Shown here: positions 1-13,892 of the stretch, piece by piece
Layout of the letters: each line of letters opens with the position of its first letter
How positions within the stretch are numbered: position 1 is the stretch's first letter
Source of the DNA: Armadillidium nasatum
Taxonomy: Eukaryota; Arthropoda; Malacostraca; Isopoda; Armadillidiidae
NCBI GenBank assembly: GCA_009176605.1
Contig: SEYY01022461.1
Location: 1-21,714 of the forward strand
Direction: 5' to 3'
DNA length: 21,714 bases
Notes under the pieces: model-generated
Database searches by the model: none
Seen by the model: the letters and a program-made list of their open reading frames with translations, nothing else
Told to the model about the DNA's origin: nothing
Made by a program: the position numbers and the translations under genes

Positions 1-48
<48 letters not shown>

Positions 49-180
49 GTTTTTCTTGCTTTTTGTTGTTGTATTGACTTAACAAAATCAAATCTTATTA
101 ACCAATCAAAATTTAATAAACTGTTGCAAACTTGCAAACCCTTTAGTGATGTGCCTAGTATAGTACTCTTGAGACTATGG

Positions 181-217
<37 letters not shown>

Positions 218-479
218 ATACTTAACATGCACAGAATCAAAAAGGGATTCGATTTGTGCCATTTCCTGTTTTCGAGTTCGTCTTGTTTAACAGTTATGAT
301 ATCTATTCCTCAAAACCAGGGATTGGCAAATGAACTCTATACTGCATCATATTGCTTTGCTATCATAATTTTCATTTCTTTTTTATTAATATATTAAACT
401 CGGTGTTTGATAATTTATTGTAGCAGGTATACATAATGCCAAGAATTCTTTGCTTTAGCATCGATTTCATCGTAGTGCT

Positions 480-1455
480 ATTTTCACATGTCTTGGAATG
501 CAAATAAAATATTTGCATTTGGGGTAAAAAGTGGAGTCAGAGAGGGATGATATTTATCAGCAACTTTATTCATTGTGTCACTTGACTGGGTGATGAGGAA
601 GGTAGCTGAACGAAGAGGGAGAGAATTAGATGGAAAATGATGGAGTAATTGGAAGATCTTGACTTTGCAGACAACATTTGACTGAGGAGTTATACACATA
701 GAAAGTAACAAGAGAAGGTAAATAGAATGAAAAAATGGGACTGAAAATAAATGGGGGAAAAACAAAGGTTATTGTTAGAGACTCAGAAAGAGAGAGAGAA
801 ATCTAAACATTGATAGTAAAATATTGGACAAGCTGAAAGAATTTGAATATTTGGAATCAAAGTTGACAAGAACGGGAGGATCGAAGGAGGATATTAAGAG
901 AAGAATGAAGACAAGAGTAGGCTTCAATATGCCAAACAAGATATGGAGGACCAAAAGTGTTGAGATCAAGACTAAAATTAAACTATATATTAGCAATATA
1001 AGATCGGTATTGCTGTATAGATACGAAAATGAAGCCTAGAGGAGATGATATGAAGAAACTTAGAGTATTTGAAAACAAGTTTTTGTGAAGAGTAATGGGG
1101 ATATTCAGGCTGTAAATTATAAGCAACAAGGAGTTAGAAACGAAAAGACAAGTAACAGATTTGAATGAAAGTATTTAGAAGAAGATTTACCTACTGTGGA
1201 CATTTATGGAGAGAAGAGAATGAGGTGAGGAAGGAGACTGTGAAATAGACACCGTGTGGACAGAGAGGAAGAAAAAGACCTACGGGAACATGGAGAAGAA
1301 CTATAAAAGCGAATCTAAAGACGCTGGGATGGAGTTAGGGTGAAGCCAGGAAGAAAGCTTAAGATAAGAGCTGTTGGAAAGAGTCAGACGCAGCCCAGTG
1401 CAGTAGAAGCTTTGCACCTTAAGTAATAAATGTATTAGTAGTAGTAGTAAGCAAT
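480..1455 (+). mobile_element. LINE remnant, C-terminal half of reverse transcriptase (left-arm copy)
   Basis: This is a decayed non-LTR retrotransposon. With frameshifts, the plus strand reads LDWVMRK (about 580), LEDLDFADN (about 650, the catalytic [FY]xDD box degraded to FADN), then EFEYLESKLTR (about 840), a KTRVGFNMPNKIW segment (about 910) and LRVFENKF (about 1060), ending with a VEALH-like C terminus near 1405. These are the usual landmarks of the palm, thumb and C-terminal regions of one LINE group. The 3' end is TAATAAATGTATTAGTAGTAG, a short GTA repeat tail. Many stops and shifts make it inactive. The same element, also broken, is mirrored at 17230-18380, so it was present before the inverted duplication. 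The clade (RTE/CR1-like) is not settled. Confidence 0.72.
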
Positions 1456-1518
1456 AGTTTTAATAATAGTATTTTATCTATGTGGAAAATATTGAGTCTT
1501 ATGAAATATTTTGAACAG

Positions 1519-1689
1519 GAGAGAAATTGTTTTGGATCCATCGATGTGAAAAATGAAATTGAAGTAAAAGAAGAGCCATTTGATGGTAAGGAGGAAGAAA
1601 TTGAAGTAAAAGAGGATCCTTTGGATTTTGAGAAGGACACAACGAATGACGAACCTTTTGACAATATTTGTGGCATGTATCAAAATCAG
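1519..1689 (+). CDS. ZNF1 exon 2: acidic VKEE-rich leader of a C2H2 zinc-finger protein
   Basis: This is an internal exon of 57 codons. It follows a TTTTGAACAG acceptor (1509-1518) and is followed by CAG|GTACAA, and both splice phases are 0. The product starts [19 protein letters not shown] and is strongly acidic, with one EEEIEVKED unit where ZNF2 has two related 14-residue units. VKEE and VKED fit the SUMO-acceptor pattern psi-K-x-E/D, and such leaders are common in arthropod zinc-finger proteins; the role is inferred. It lies about 60 bases after a LINE tail and 4.3 kb upstream of exon 3, with a transposon-filled intron between. Its first coding exon, equivalent to ZNF2 exon 1, is expected left of the window. 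An open frame also runs upstream through the acceptor, but the paralogue supports the splice model. Confidence 0.72.
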
Positions 1690-1804
1690 GTACAAAAAAA
1701 AATGTTTAAAAGCCATTATATTAGTTAAGATTTTGTAAGTCATAAAAAAAAAGAGTTGAAAACAATTTAATGATTATAATTGTAACTATATTTCTTAATC
1801 TTAG

Positions 1805-2250
1805 GGTAGTGTCTGCCATAAGGCACAATCCTTCCTAACATTCATAAACTGGCCACTCTTTTCCACTCACTTCTATCTTCCGTCAACCGCACACACTACT
1901 CCCAGCTTAACCATCTGTTCCTCAATATCTCCTTGATCACGCTCATCCAACCTCCCTTCTGTCCCCACCTACCTCTTTTACCCACCACATTTGAAACGAA
2001 CACCTTTTTTGTCAATCTCTCCTCATTCATCATACAAACATATCTAAACCACCTCAGCGTACTTTGTTCAGCTCTCCCAACCAAACTCCTCCAACTAATC
2101 GTCTGCCTTATTCTAACATTCTCGAGCCTCTCCCTTCTACTTATACCACACACCTCTCTCAGACCCTTTATTTCGAAAACCTCAACCTTTTTCCTTTTCC
2201 TCACTTTCAATCTCCAAAAGGCCCATGCGCTAGAAGCTTTGAGCCTTCCA
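1805..2250 (-). mobile_element. LINE remnant, reverse-transcriptase C terminus (second family)
   Basis: The minus strand encodes, from about 2250 down, a string with VCGISRRERLENVRIR, AEQSTLRWFRYV, MNEERLTKKV and GKRGRWGQKGGWM. It then shifts frame into EWKRVASL and VPYGRHYPK near 1810. This order (R.LRWFGHV, M.EERL.KKV, GKRGRGRP-like, R..W) is the hallmark of the C-terminal end of many arthropod LINE polyproteins. Only about 450 bp remain, with stops. It sits antisense in ZNF1 intron 2, and a homologous antisense copy lies at the matching place in the ZNF2 intron (16165-16600). Confidence 0.7.
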
Positions 2251-3377
<1,127 letters not shown>

Positions 3378-4382
3378 ACGACCGGGGTTGCCTAAAATTT
3401 GTAAAGAGGTCAAAAGCACTGAAATTTTAGTTTAAGAAAATTAGATATAATTTTAATTGAGATTAATTTAATTTTAAGTAGAACGGAAAACATTCACTTA
3501 AATAAATGATTATATGCATTTTTTCAGAATTTAAAAAAAAAATTAAAAATTTTGTATAATAAAAGTTCAATTTCAATACTGATACGATATAGAAATATGT
3601 CCATTGCAGTCTAATGAGGTAAATATAATAGTTAATAGTACTAGTTTCATCATTAAATTACTGGTGATAGTAAATTAAGTTTTAAAGACTTCAGTTAATG
3701 AAAATGTAAAAACTTTTAGGAAAGTAAATCTTCTGGATATTCATCTTCTTGGGATGTTGTCCTTGCGAACTCCGATGATTCAGAAGCCAGTACGGGATTA
3801 TGACCGAATTTAACCGAGTCTCCTCTGACTGAGTTGAATAAATACATTAAAGTATAAAATATTGACATCAACGATGACTATTGACTTTAGGGAGTCGAAC
3901 TAGAATGATCTCCCCTCACTAGCAACACTAGCAATAGTATATTTATGCCCACCAGCAACTCCAGCGCCAGTGAAAGAGAATTCAAAGTAGGGAAATTAAT
4001 TAAAAAAAATAGAATCAAACTATTGCCAAAGAATGTAGAAATGTTCTTGTTTTTAAAACATAAACTTAGAGCAGTAACATTCAATTTCATGTCTTCTGTT
4101 CCTGAACATTTCACTCCATCAAATTCTAAAACTTATGATGTAAATGTTCAAAAAGATTCTGATAGTGAATAGTGATTTAAGTGAATGAATTGTTTGTTTC
4201 CTCTTTTATGTTGCATTCATTTTGCCCCACCAAATATGTAACGAAGGAAAAATGGAATTAAAATCTTACTTTTCTTATATTCTTTTATTTAATCCACCAT
4301 TAATAAGTATAATTTGCAATTAATCATTCCGGTTTTGCTTGATTATTACCCAGGCCAGGACCGGGGCCATGGTCGGTACATA
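3378..4382 (+). mobile_element. Decayed hAT-family DNA transposon inserted into the LINE
   Basis: About 1 kb interrupts the LINE frame between SDRSIA and AVVVDGH. ATTGCAGC(T) before it (3369-3377) recurs as ATTGCAGT(T) after it (4383-4391), an 8-9 bp target duplication with one mismatch; hAT elements make 8 bp duplications. Inside, one frame gives VYLCPPAT (about 3937) and the next gives SASEREFKVGKLI, then LLPKNVEMFLFLKHKL (about 4017-4064). Together these match the C-terminal hAT dimerisation region (CxPATSxxSER...NVExLLFL). DSEAS and ELNKYI pieces precede it. The rest of the transposase is missing. The ends are GC-rich (CCGGGG near 3381 and CCGGGGCCATGG near 4362) but only weakly inverted-repeat. 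Confidence 0.8.

Positions 4383-5747
<1,365 letters not shown>

Positions 5748-5812
<65 letters not shown>
5748..5812. repeat. T65 homopolymer at the edge of paralogue homology
   Basis: An uninterrupted T run. The mirrored ZNF2 intron has an A32 run (14835-14866) at the same place. To the right of the run the two introns align up to exon 3 (for example AATGAATTTAATAAGTAATG versus its diverged complement), and to the left they do not. Confidence 0.95.
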
Positions 5813-5817
<5 letters not shown>

Positions 5818-6010
5818 ATGAATTTAATAAGTAATGAAAACTCGTATTTAAATTCATTGGTTTTCTTAGAGTAACAAAATATATTTATTTTCGTTAAATG
5901 GAAATTTTAAATGTTAAAAGTGTAATTATAATAATAATTTTGCATTTAAGATATTAAAGTATTTTAATTCTTTCTACATTTTTACTATTTTCATTAATTG
6001 TTTTACACAG

Positions 6011-6955
6011 AGCCCCATCAGCAATGCTGCAGAAGGAGGAGAAGGTTCTAATATGAAGAGTACTTCAAGAACACTTCAGAAGGAAGTAATGCATCAAAAA
6101 AGTATTAAGAATAATCATCTGGAAAACCTCAGTAGTGGACATTGTAATTTTCGTTTTCAAAACAAAGATGAATTGAAGACTTATTTAAAAACACACAGTA
6201 AAGCAAGGTTAAAATGCGGCCAATGCAATTTTCAGTGTAAATTCATACCAAACTTAAGAAGACATATGCTAAGTCATCACAATATAAGGTCATTTAAATG
6301 TTCTGACTGCTCCTATGAATGCAGTTATAAAGGAAACTTAAAAATACACATGCTTACACATACAAATGTAAAATTATTTAAATGTTCTGACTGCTCCTAT
6401 GAATGTAAATGGAAATCAAACTTAAAAAGACACATGCTTTCACACACAAATGGGAAATTTAAATGTTCTTATTGTTCCTTTAAATGTAATGAGGAAAGAA
6501 GCTTCAAAAAACACATGGTTACTCATGCAAATGTAAAATTATTTAAATGTTCTGACTGTTCCTTTGAATGTAAATGGAAATCAAACTTTAAAAGACACAT
6601 GCGTTCACACGCAGAAGGGAAATTATTTAGGTGTTCTTCTTGTTCCTTTAAATGTAATCAGAAAAGAAGCTTAAATAAACACATGATTACTCATACAAAT
6701 GTAAAATTATTTAAATGTTCTGACTGCTCCTATGTAGGTAATCAAAAAGGAACCTTACTAAGACACATGCTTACACACACAAATGTAAAATTATTTAAAT
6801 GTTCTGACTGTTCCTATGGAAGTAATCGCAAAGGAACCTTAATAAGACACATGCTTAGACACACAAATGTAAAATTATTCAAATGTTCTGACTGTTCCTA
6901 TAAATGTAATCGCAAAGGATGCTTAAAAAAACACATGCTTACACACACAAACTGA
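6011..6955 (+). CDS. ZNF1 exon 3: C2H2 zinc-finger array (nine good fingers)
   Basis: This is the terminal coding exon, 315 codons including TGA. The acceptor is TTTTACACAG (6001-6010). The frame opened by SPISNAAEGGEGSNM is the one that joins exon 2 in phase 0, so the ATG at 6053 need not be the start. After a basic linker (SRTLQKEVMHQKSIKNN) there is one degenerate finger (CNFRFQNKDELKTYLKTH), then nine C-x2-C-x12-H-x3-H fingers, most spaced 28 residues apart. Most have CSYEC or CSFKC after the second Cys, placing Cys where classic fingers have Phe, and linkers are TNVKLFK rather than TGEKP. Arrays like this usually bind DNA in the nucleus; the target is unknown. The last fingers are more alike than the first, suggesting tandem finger growth. 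No stop or shift is seen. Confidence 0.85.
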   Translation, partial: SPISNAAEGGEGSNMKSTSRTLQKEVMHQKSIKNNHLENLSSGHCNFRFQNKDELKTYLKTHSKARLKCGQCNFQCKFIPNLRRHMLSHHNIRSFKCSDCSYECSYKGNLKIHMLTHTNVKLFKCSDCSYECKWKSNLKRHMLSHTNGKFKCSYCSFKCNEERSFKKHMVTHANVKLFKCSDCSFECKWKSNFKRHMRSHAEGKLFRCSSCSFKCNQKRSLNKHMITHTNVKLFKCSDCSYVGNQKGTLLRHMLTHTNVKLFKCSDCSYGSNRKGTLIRHMLRHTNVKLFKCSDCSYKCNRKGCLKKHMLTHTN

Positions 6956-7332
6956 AATTTACTGGTGCTCCCTATACTCAAGACTCAACAATTCCCAAAG
7001 GCGGAGAATAGAGATGCTTTTGAAAAAGGGAGTTATGGGCAGGAGCAAAATTGAAAACAAAACTGATGCTACTTTTCACAGCATAACTGATTTAATGATT
7101 CTGATTACATAATGTGAAAGATAAGACATACTTGATTTTTCATTGTGACCCAAATACAGTTAAACTTAAAAGGACAATAGTTGTAGAAAACTTGTAAAGT
7201 GATGAAATTGTAGAAGTAAATCATCAGAAGAAGAACTTGTCACATTTGACATCCTTTCACTTGAACAGAAGACAAGACAAAAATTGCTGTTCTTAAAGTA
7301 ATAAATTAACAGTTGAATTCCCTTATCTAAGG
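6956..7332 (+). other. ZNF1 3' flank / putative 3' UTR with AATAAA
   Basis: The 3' flank is shared, inverted, with ZNF3 (20863-21258), including the blocks around AACTGATGCTAC and TCATCAGAAGAAGAAC. An AATAAA at 7300-7305 is conserved in ZNF3 and is a candidate polyadenylation signal about 345 bp after the stop. A second AATAAA at 7504-7509 lies inside the LTR remnant. Confidence 0.6.
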
Positions 7333-7516
7333 TGTTAGAGTTAATCTAAAGTATATGTACTATTAATAATGTATGAATATTTTCTTTGTTAACATTTAGT
7401 AAAGACTATGTTCCATTATGTAGACTACCCATGTGATAATATTTGAAATCTCATTGTATCTCGTGCATTGTAGCTCGCTGTTGTACTATATGATACACAT
7501 GTAAATAAAGGCCTAG
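7333..7516 (+). mobile_element. Partial copia-type LTR
   Basis: It starts TGTTAGAGTTAA and aligns with the complete LTR on the other strand (20862-20591). It runs to GGCCTAG at 7516, where about 100 bp present in the other copy (the LTR end, TGGCAACA, and the primer-binding site) are missing. The sequence then continues directly into GCGTTTATATTTCGATGGCG of gag. An AATAAA lies at 7504-7509. Confidence 0.72.
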
Positions 7517-8710
7517 GCGTTTATATTTCGATGGCGATGTAGAAAATATGAGTTGTAGGAAGTTAAAATCCTAGGATATTTAAGGCTGCAAAATTTGTTA
7601 CACGTGATAAATGATTCTACCGCTGATGTTGATAGCGATGATAATGCAAAAGTTTTTGCAGAGTTAGTGTTAGTTCTAGATGATAGAAGTTTATTCCCCT
7701 ATAATAAGAGATACTAAGGATGATAGTAAGAAGGCCTTGAAAATAATTTTGTGACCACTATTTGGGTAGTAGTAAGCCTAGAATTATGGCTTAATTTGTA
7801 TACAGAGTTAACCTCATTGAAATTAGGATGTGATGGTGTTACTGATTACATTTTAAGGGCAGAGACTGCAGCTACATTTTTGAAATCAGCTGGTGAAACT
7901 GTAAGCGTCAATTTACTTATAGCTATGGTTTTGAAAGGCCTACCTTCAGGGTACAGAACCTTTTCAAACCTTCTGATATTAATTCAGAAAGGGAAGAGCA
8001 TGACATTTAGTGAATTTAAAGTAGCTCTAAGACGTGTTGGAAACAGGAAAGGGGCTAACAGACAGATTTTAAGCCAGAAGAAAAAGTTATGAAGATATGA
8101 GATGGAAAAGGTTATGTAAAATGTTTTGTGGAAAAGTAGGGCATAAGCAATTTGAATGTACAGGAGAGAAACTCGATAATCAACAGTTTATTAGACAACC
8201 TTCCTAAAAGTATAGAGGAAGAGGGGAACATAGGCAGCATTTTAAAAGATGATAAGTTAATTGTAATTTACAAACTCATGATACAGATTTTTGTATGAAA
8301 AATAATTCAGCTAAGATTGTAAAGGATGATAGTGATGAGAGTCATTCTTATGCATTTATAATTAATGAAACCGTTAATGTGGAACACACAGCAAGTAGTT
8401 TATTGGTAGATTCCGGAATCAACTTCACATATTTGTGATAAATCAAAGTTTATCTGCTTTGAAGAAAACTTTGACTCCTCAAATCATTTTACTGAAGTGG
8501 CCGATGGTAGCAAGATAAATAATGATGCTAAAGTATTAATATGTGTTATGTTAATGGTAAGTGTCATAGTATTGTATTGAAAAATGCTCTTTGCGTATCC
8601 TCGTATAAACAAAATATATTTTCAGTGCAGGCAGCTGTGAAGAATGGAATTTCCATAAATTTTACACCAAAGTATGAAAAGGGCTCGAACCCTTTTTTGG
8701 AATGAAAATT
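7517..8710 (+). pseudogene. Copia-type gag / nucleocapsid / protease remnant
   Basis: The order of remnants fits a Ty1/copia polyprotein. FDGDVEK.YEL.EVK and LRLQNLLHVI come first (7525-7620), then LDDRSL and IRDTKDD (about 7675-7730). An open stretch at 7751-8090 reads LYTELTSLKLGCDGVTDYIL, TAATFLKSAGETVS, LLIAMVLKGLPSGYRTF and MTFSEFKVALR, the UBN2/gag core. A CCHC knuckle follows, CGKVGHKQFEC (about 8130). SSLLVDSGI near 8395 is the aspartic-protease Asp-Ser-Gly, and QNIFSVQAAVKNGISINF (about 8610-8665) is the region just after the protease. Several frameshifts and stops break it. Integrase and reverse transcriptase are absent after about 8710, so it is a dead, 3'-truncated copy. Confidence 0.82.
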
Positions 8711-10055
<1,345 letters not shown>

Positions 10056-11160
10056 TATTTTCCTATTATTTCAGATTTATATTATTAAAACTCTTGTTGG
10101 TACTCCTATTCCTCCCTTTTTCATGCGTGCTATGCATTGGTCTTTGTATATCATTTTGTGCATGTGTAACATTTTTCTTGTCGTAACATCAAGATTATAT
10201 AGATCCTTCTGCATCCAATTTATAACACCAAATCCATATGAATGTACAGGAATTACCAAGGTCTTAATGGCTTGCATTTAATTCTGATTTAAGGATTAAT
10301 TTAATTCTTTTTTTATTCCTTTACTTTTACTTTTGATTTTCTACTTTTTCTGACTCCTCAATTCCAGGTGTGTTCCTGTTTTAATTCTCTTATTAAATAA
10401 TCTCTTTCAATTTCTATCTTCTCACTTTCTGCTTCCCTTAAGAACCAGGTAAGCATATTTATCCAAACCAAATTCCAGGCATAAATCATTTGATAATTTC
10501 ATTACCTTTTCTTTTCGTTTAATGGTTTCATCCTTGTTTGGGGAATATAGTTTCAGATCATCTATGTAAAATAAATGGGAAATTATTTTGGGCTTTTTAT
10601 CTTTCTTTGATTAAAGAAATATTCATTCCTTTAAGTTGTTAATTAAAATACTCAGTGGATTTTATGGCAAGGACAAATATTAGAGAAGAGATGAAATCAT
10701 CTTGGAATATTCTTCGCTTAATTTTACATTATTACTAAAGTTCCTTCTTCAGGATAGAGGTTGATGTTGACTTTCCATATCTTCATTACATTGCCTATGA
10801 ACCTTAGAATTTGAGAACTGTTAAAATATCTTCAATCCTATCATGAAAGACACCATCATAAGCTTTTTTATAATCTCTCCATATCATACTTGGATTTTTC
10901 TGTCTTCCTCGAGTTTTCTGCTATTATTTTGTTGATAAGTAATTGGTCTTTCGTTCCTTAGCTCTTTTTGAAACATCGTTTCTGATCTGTTTAAGTTGTT
11001 ACTCTTATCCACATATTCTTGAATCCTTTTTGTTAATACTTTCGTCAAAATTTTATTGGTAAACAAGTGATTGGTCTATACTTTTCAGGTCTTTTGAGTT
11101 TCTTCGTTTATCCTGTTGTTAATTTCTTCTCTTTCAGTTATTCTATTATCGCATGCAGTA
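10056..11160 (-). mobile_element. LINE remnant copy B (R2/R4-like type), 5'-truncated reverse transcriptase
   Basis: Reading down the minus strand with shifts: RPEKYRPITCLP (about 11100), LTKVLTKRIQEYVDKSNNL (about 11050-10990), RDYKKAYDGVFHDRI (10878-10835, RT motif A), ISHLFYIDDLKLYSPN (about 10585-10540, catalytic [FY]xDD), LEFGLDKYA (about 10480), then KTLVIPVHSYGFGVINW and TTRKMLHMHKM (10270-10145). This order matches copy A (11740-13890) and a LINE group known from many animals whose proteins contain LLYMDDLKL and FGLDKC; I think it is of the R2/R4 (restriction-like endonuclease) kind, recalled and not searched. The N-terminal part present in copy A (NWKTPGPDKV) is missing here, as expected for 5' truncation at insertion. 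Confidence 0.75.
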
Positions 11161-11169
11161 TCCGGTTTC

Positions 11170-11275
11170 AAGAGTGTTCTTATTTTCTTCAGAACATTAC
11201 ATTTAAATGTGTAAGTTTGCTTTTCCTTAAGCTTTCTTTACATTCATAAGTGGAGTTAGAATATTTAAATAAATT
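11170..11275 (-). pseudogene. Stray degenerate C2H2 finger of the ZNF family
   Basis: The minus strand reads LFKYSNSTYECKESLRKSKL followed by THLNV, and the nucleotide text keeps family words (TTATTTAAAT, TATGAATGTAA, ACACATTTAAATGTAA). Two of the zinc ligands are lost. It lies between LINE copies A and B on the same strand as ZNF2, so it may be a leftover of an array once continuous with ZNF2. Confidence 0.55.
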
Positions 11276-11390
11276 TTTTTCTTCTCCTTCCTTGAAGGTA
11301 CTTCTTTACTGAATCCTTGGCCAAGCCTTCATCTTATGGATTCATTTGTTTTTTATTCATCTTTTCTCCTCCTTCACCCACATTTAAGGA

Positions 11391-11640
11391 CCGACTGGGG
11401 ATGGAATCTTGCCGAGGCTGCCTAAGAATGGTAAAGAGGTTAAAATTACTGAAATTTTAGGTTAAGAAAATTAGATATAATTTTAATTGAGATTAACTTA
11501 AAAAGGAAGGAATAGAATAGTCAACATTCACTTAAATTGATGACTATATGCGTATTTTCAGAAAAAAAATCAGAAAATTTGAGATTTTGCATAATAAAAG
11601 TGATTCAACAAGTTTACTTTGGTAAGACCCAAAGTTAAAG
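11391..11640. repeat. Fragment related to the left end of the hAT insert (3378-3600)
   Basis: Both share CTGCCTAA-like starts, then GTAAAGAGGT and ACTGAAATTTTAG, a long block TTAAGAAAATTAGATATAAT plus TTTAATTGAGATTAA, CATTCACTTAAAT, and ATAATAAAAG. Flanking GGGG-rich starts (CGACTGGGG here, CGACCGGGG there) suggest the same transposon terminus. It lies between the 3' end of LINE A and the stray finger. Confidence 0.75.
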
Positions 11641-11739
11641 TTTTTTTAAAAAAAATGTAAGATATAAAATTATCAATCTAACCTATATTTATACATATCA
11701 TTGTTATTTTATTGTTATATATCAAACTTGTTGATGTTT

Positions 11740-13890
11740 TAGCTCCGTCTCGCGTTCATTTGCCACCAGATTGCTTTCATATAGAACTCCAACCTCCATT
11801 ATTTAACACTTCTGCTCCCTTTTATCTCTAACAACAATGTCAGGTCTATCATGGGTGACATGTCAGTATTACACAATCATATAATAACAGTACCTCTTCA
11901 TTTTCTTGGAGTTTGAAACGAATTAACTTGCAGGTGGTATTACTTCTCTGTGTACAGATGAGAAACAGATTCTGTGTCCTGCTCGCACACACTACATCTA
12001 TCACTGATGTTTTCTCTTTCTATACGTTTCCAATGCCTGTTCGTTGAGAAGCCATTATCAGCCTTTCTTTTTCTGCTTTAAGTGAGCCTTTATCAATCAT
12101 TTCCACTGATTTTTCCTTATCTTAGTATGGCTCTTCAAATTGTTCTCTGAACTGTTTAGCCATCACTTGCTTTTTCCACTGATTAATGTGTTTCTGCCTT
12201 CTTTCCTCTCCATATCCATCCTTAAGGAATCTCATCCTTGCCTTTGATGTTTTTTCCTCCCATCCTTGGACCTGATTAGTTATGTTTTCTACTTGTAAGT
12301 ATTCTTTCTTCTTTTTTATGATGGAGGTTGAATCTGGTTGATTTCTTTCATGCAAGCAAAACCCACTGTATGAATTTCTTTGCTGAACTTTCCAGGTTTT
12401 CTCCTATTCCTATAATTTCCTTCTTGTAGACTTGATCCATTTCTACCATTCCCATTCCTCCTCCTTAACGTTCACTGTACATTCTTGACAGGATCTGTCC
12501 CTTGTACATCATTTTGTACACATTCAACATTTTTCAGGCGGAGATATCTACATGATTTAGATCTTCCCAGTACCTTTATATGATTCCACAGCAGGAAAAG
12601 AAGGAATATCAAATGTTTTTATGGCTTCTATTTTATTTTTGGCCCTTAACTCCGATTTTAATATAAATTTTAACCTTTTTAAATATTCTTTCTTTAATTC
12701 CTCTTTCATTTTTTTATGTTCAACTTTTTGTATTTACCCTCCTGGTTTAACTGAGTGATGGTGGTCCAGTGAGAAATTTTCACTTCTATCCTAATTTGTC
12801 TCAAGTGTGAGGAATGCACACTTGTCTAATCCAAACTGCATATTTATGTCATCTGAAAATTGTTTAACTATCTTGATTTGTTTGATGGTTTCTTCTCTAT
12901 TTGGAGCAACAATTTTAAGTCATCCATGTGAAACAGGTGGGAATATTTGCCTTCTTTTCATTTCTTGCATTGACTCCGTATCTAAGTTGTTAATAAGATT
13001 CTTAATGGGTTGATGGCGAGTACAAACAACAATAGTGACCGAGAGTCACCCTGAAAGATGCCTCTCTTTATTTTTATATTTTTAATTTCTATGCATCCCT
13101 TTTCATAATTTAATCTTAAGTTGATTTTCCATTCCTTCACTTATAAAATCTATAATGGTATCATTTACCCTTATAAATTTTCAAGACTTCCTTTATCCAG
13201 CTGTGGGGAACGCTATCTTAAGCCTTCTGATTATGAATACAGCCCATGCTGAGGTGTTTCTGCTTTTGTCTGCCGTTTTCCAATATCATTTTAATGATTA
13301 ATAATTAATATTTGGTTCAATATGAGTTCTTAATGTAACCATTGTTAATGTCACTTATTATGTTGTTGGTTTCAGTATGACTATATATTCTATTTAACGT
13401 TTTGTGCATTGTGGGTAGCCATGTTATCGCCAATATTTTGAGAGATCCTTTGTTTCATTTGATTTTGGGATCAAGATGGTGTCCTCCAGTTGTTAGTCAT
13501 TCTGGCAGGGGATCCTCTTTTACTATTATTTTTGTTTAGCCATTTTGTTAGTGGTTCCATAAGGGTTGTAATTTTTTTAATTCGAATGTTATGAACTTTG
13601 TCCGGTCCAGGGGTTTTCCAATTGCCAAAATTTCATATTACTTGTCATACTTCTCTTTGCTCTATTGGTGGAAATTTCATTCTATAGATGTCGTGTATTA
13701 TTTGGCTATTAACAATCTCATCCTTCCAACCTGCTTGGTTATTGTGTTGCTTATCATCCTTATAAATATTTCTACAGAATTCCTCCATTTTTTTTTCTTT
13801 ATTTGTTGGATCTTTATTATGTTGTCATCTCTTAATTCTCAATATAATCTTCATGGATCTTATTTAATCATTTTGTTTTTCATTTTCCTC
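11740..13890 (-). mobile_element. LINE remnant copy A (R2/R4-like type), most of the RT plus C-terminal region
   Basis: Minus-strand landmarks in order: MEEFCRNIYKDDKQHNNQAG (about 13780-13720), NWKTPGPDKVHN (13623-13588, the start of the RT fingers), LTKWLNK (about 13550), PTMHKTLNRIY (about 13410), a degraded motif A near 13250, FHMDDLK (12934-12914; HMDD in place of YMDD), IKIVKQFSDDINMQFGLDKC (12880-12825), ILKSELRAKNKIEAIKTFDI (12662-12603), FLKDGYGEERRQKHINQWKK (about 12240-12180) and GSLKAEKERLIMASQ (about 12090-12050). A DMSPMIDLTLLL piece near 11840 may be a relic of the C-terminal endonuclease; this is weak. It has many stops and shifts. It starts within about 100 bp of the last zinc finger of ZNF2. 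Confidence 0.78.
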
Positions 13891-13892
13891 GT

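Larger units (their letters stand above)
1..1790. repeat. Left arm of large inverted duplication (partner about 16870-19020)
   Basis: Read on the opposite strand, the right arm matches this block in the same order: the ATT/AAT-rich edge, a segment containing CAAACTTGCAAAC, the LINE remnant, ZNF exon 2, and the first 100 bases of the intron (shared GAAAACAATTTAATGATTAT). The first 65 or so bases of exon 2 differ at about one position, while non-coding parts differ more and carry indels. The left edge of the window lies within the intron that in ZNF2 follows exon 1, so the first coding exon of ZNF1 should be just outside. Positions 1-47 are an (ATT)n microsatellite and 184-213 a T30 run; in the other arm these are shorter or interrupted. 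Confidence 0.85.

Noticed and set aside
484..996. Minus-strand Phe/Leu/Ser-rich open frames
   Set aside because: Antisense of the purine-rich LINE coding strand; no family resemblance.
1480..1728. Single-exon gene starting at ATG 1480
   Set aside because: The conserved acceptor at 1518 and donor at 1689, phase-matched in the paralogue, fit an internal exon better.
11170..11275. Stray finger as the N-terminal zinc finger of the LINE itself
   Set aside because: Its wording matches the ZNF family, and in copies A and B the finger sits at different LINE positions, so host origin is likelier, though not excluded.
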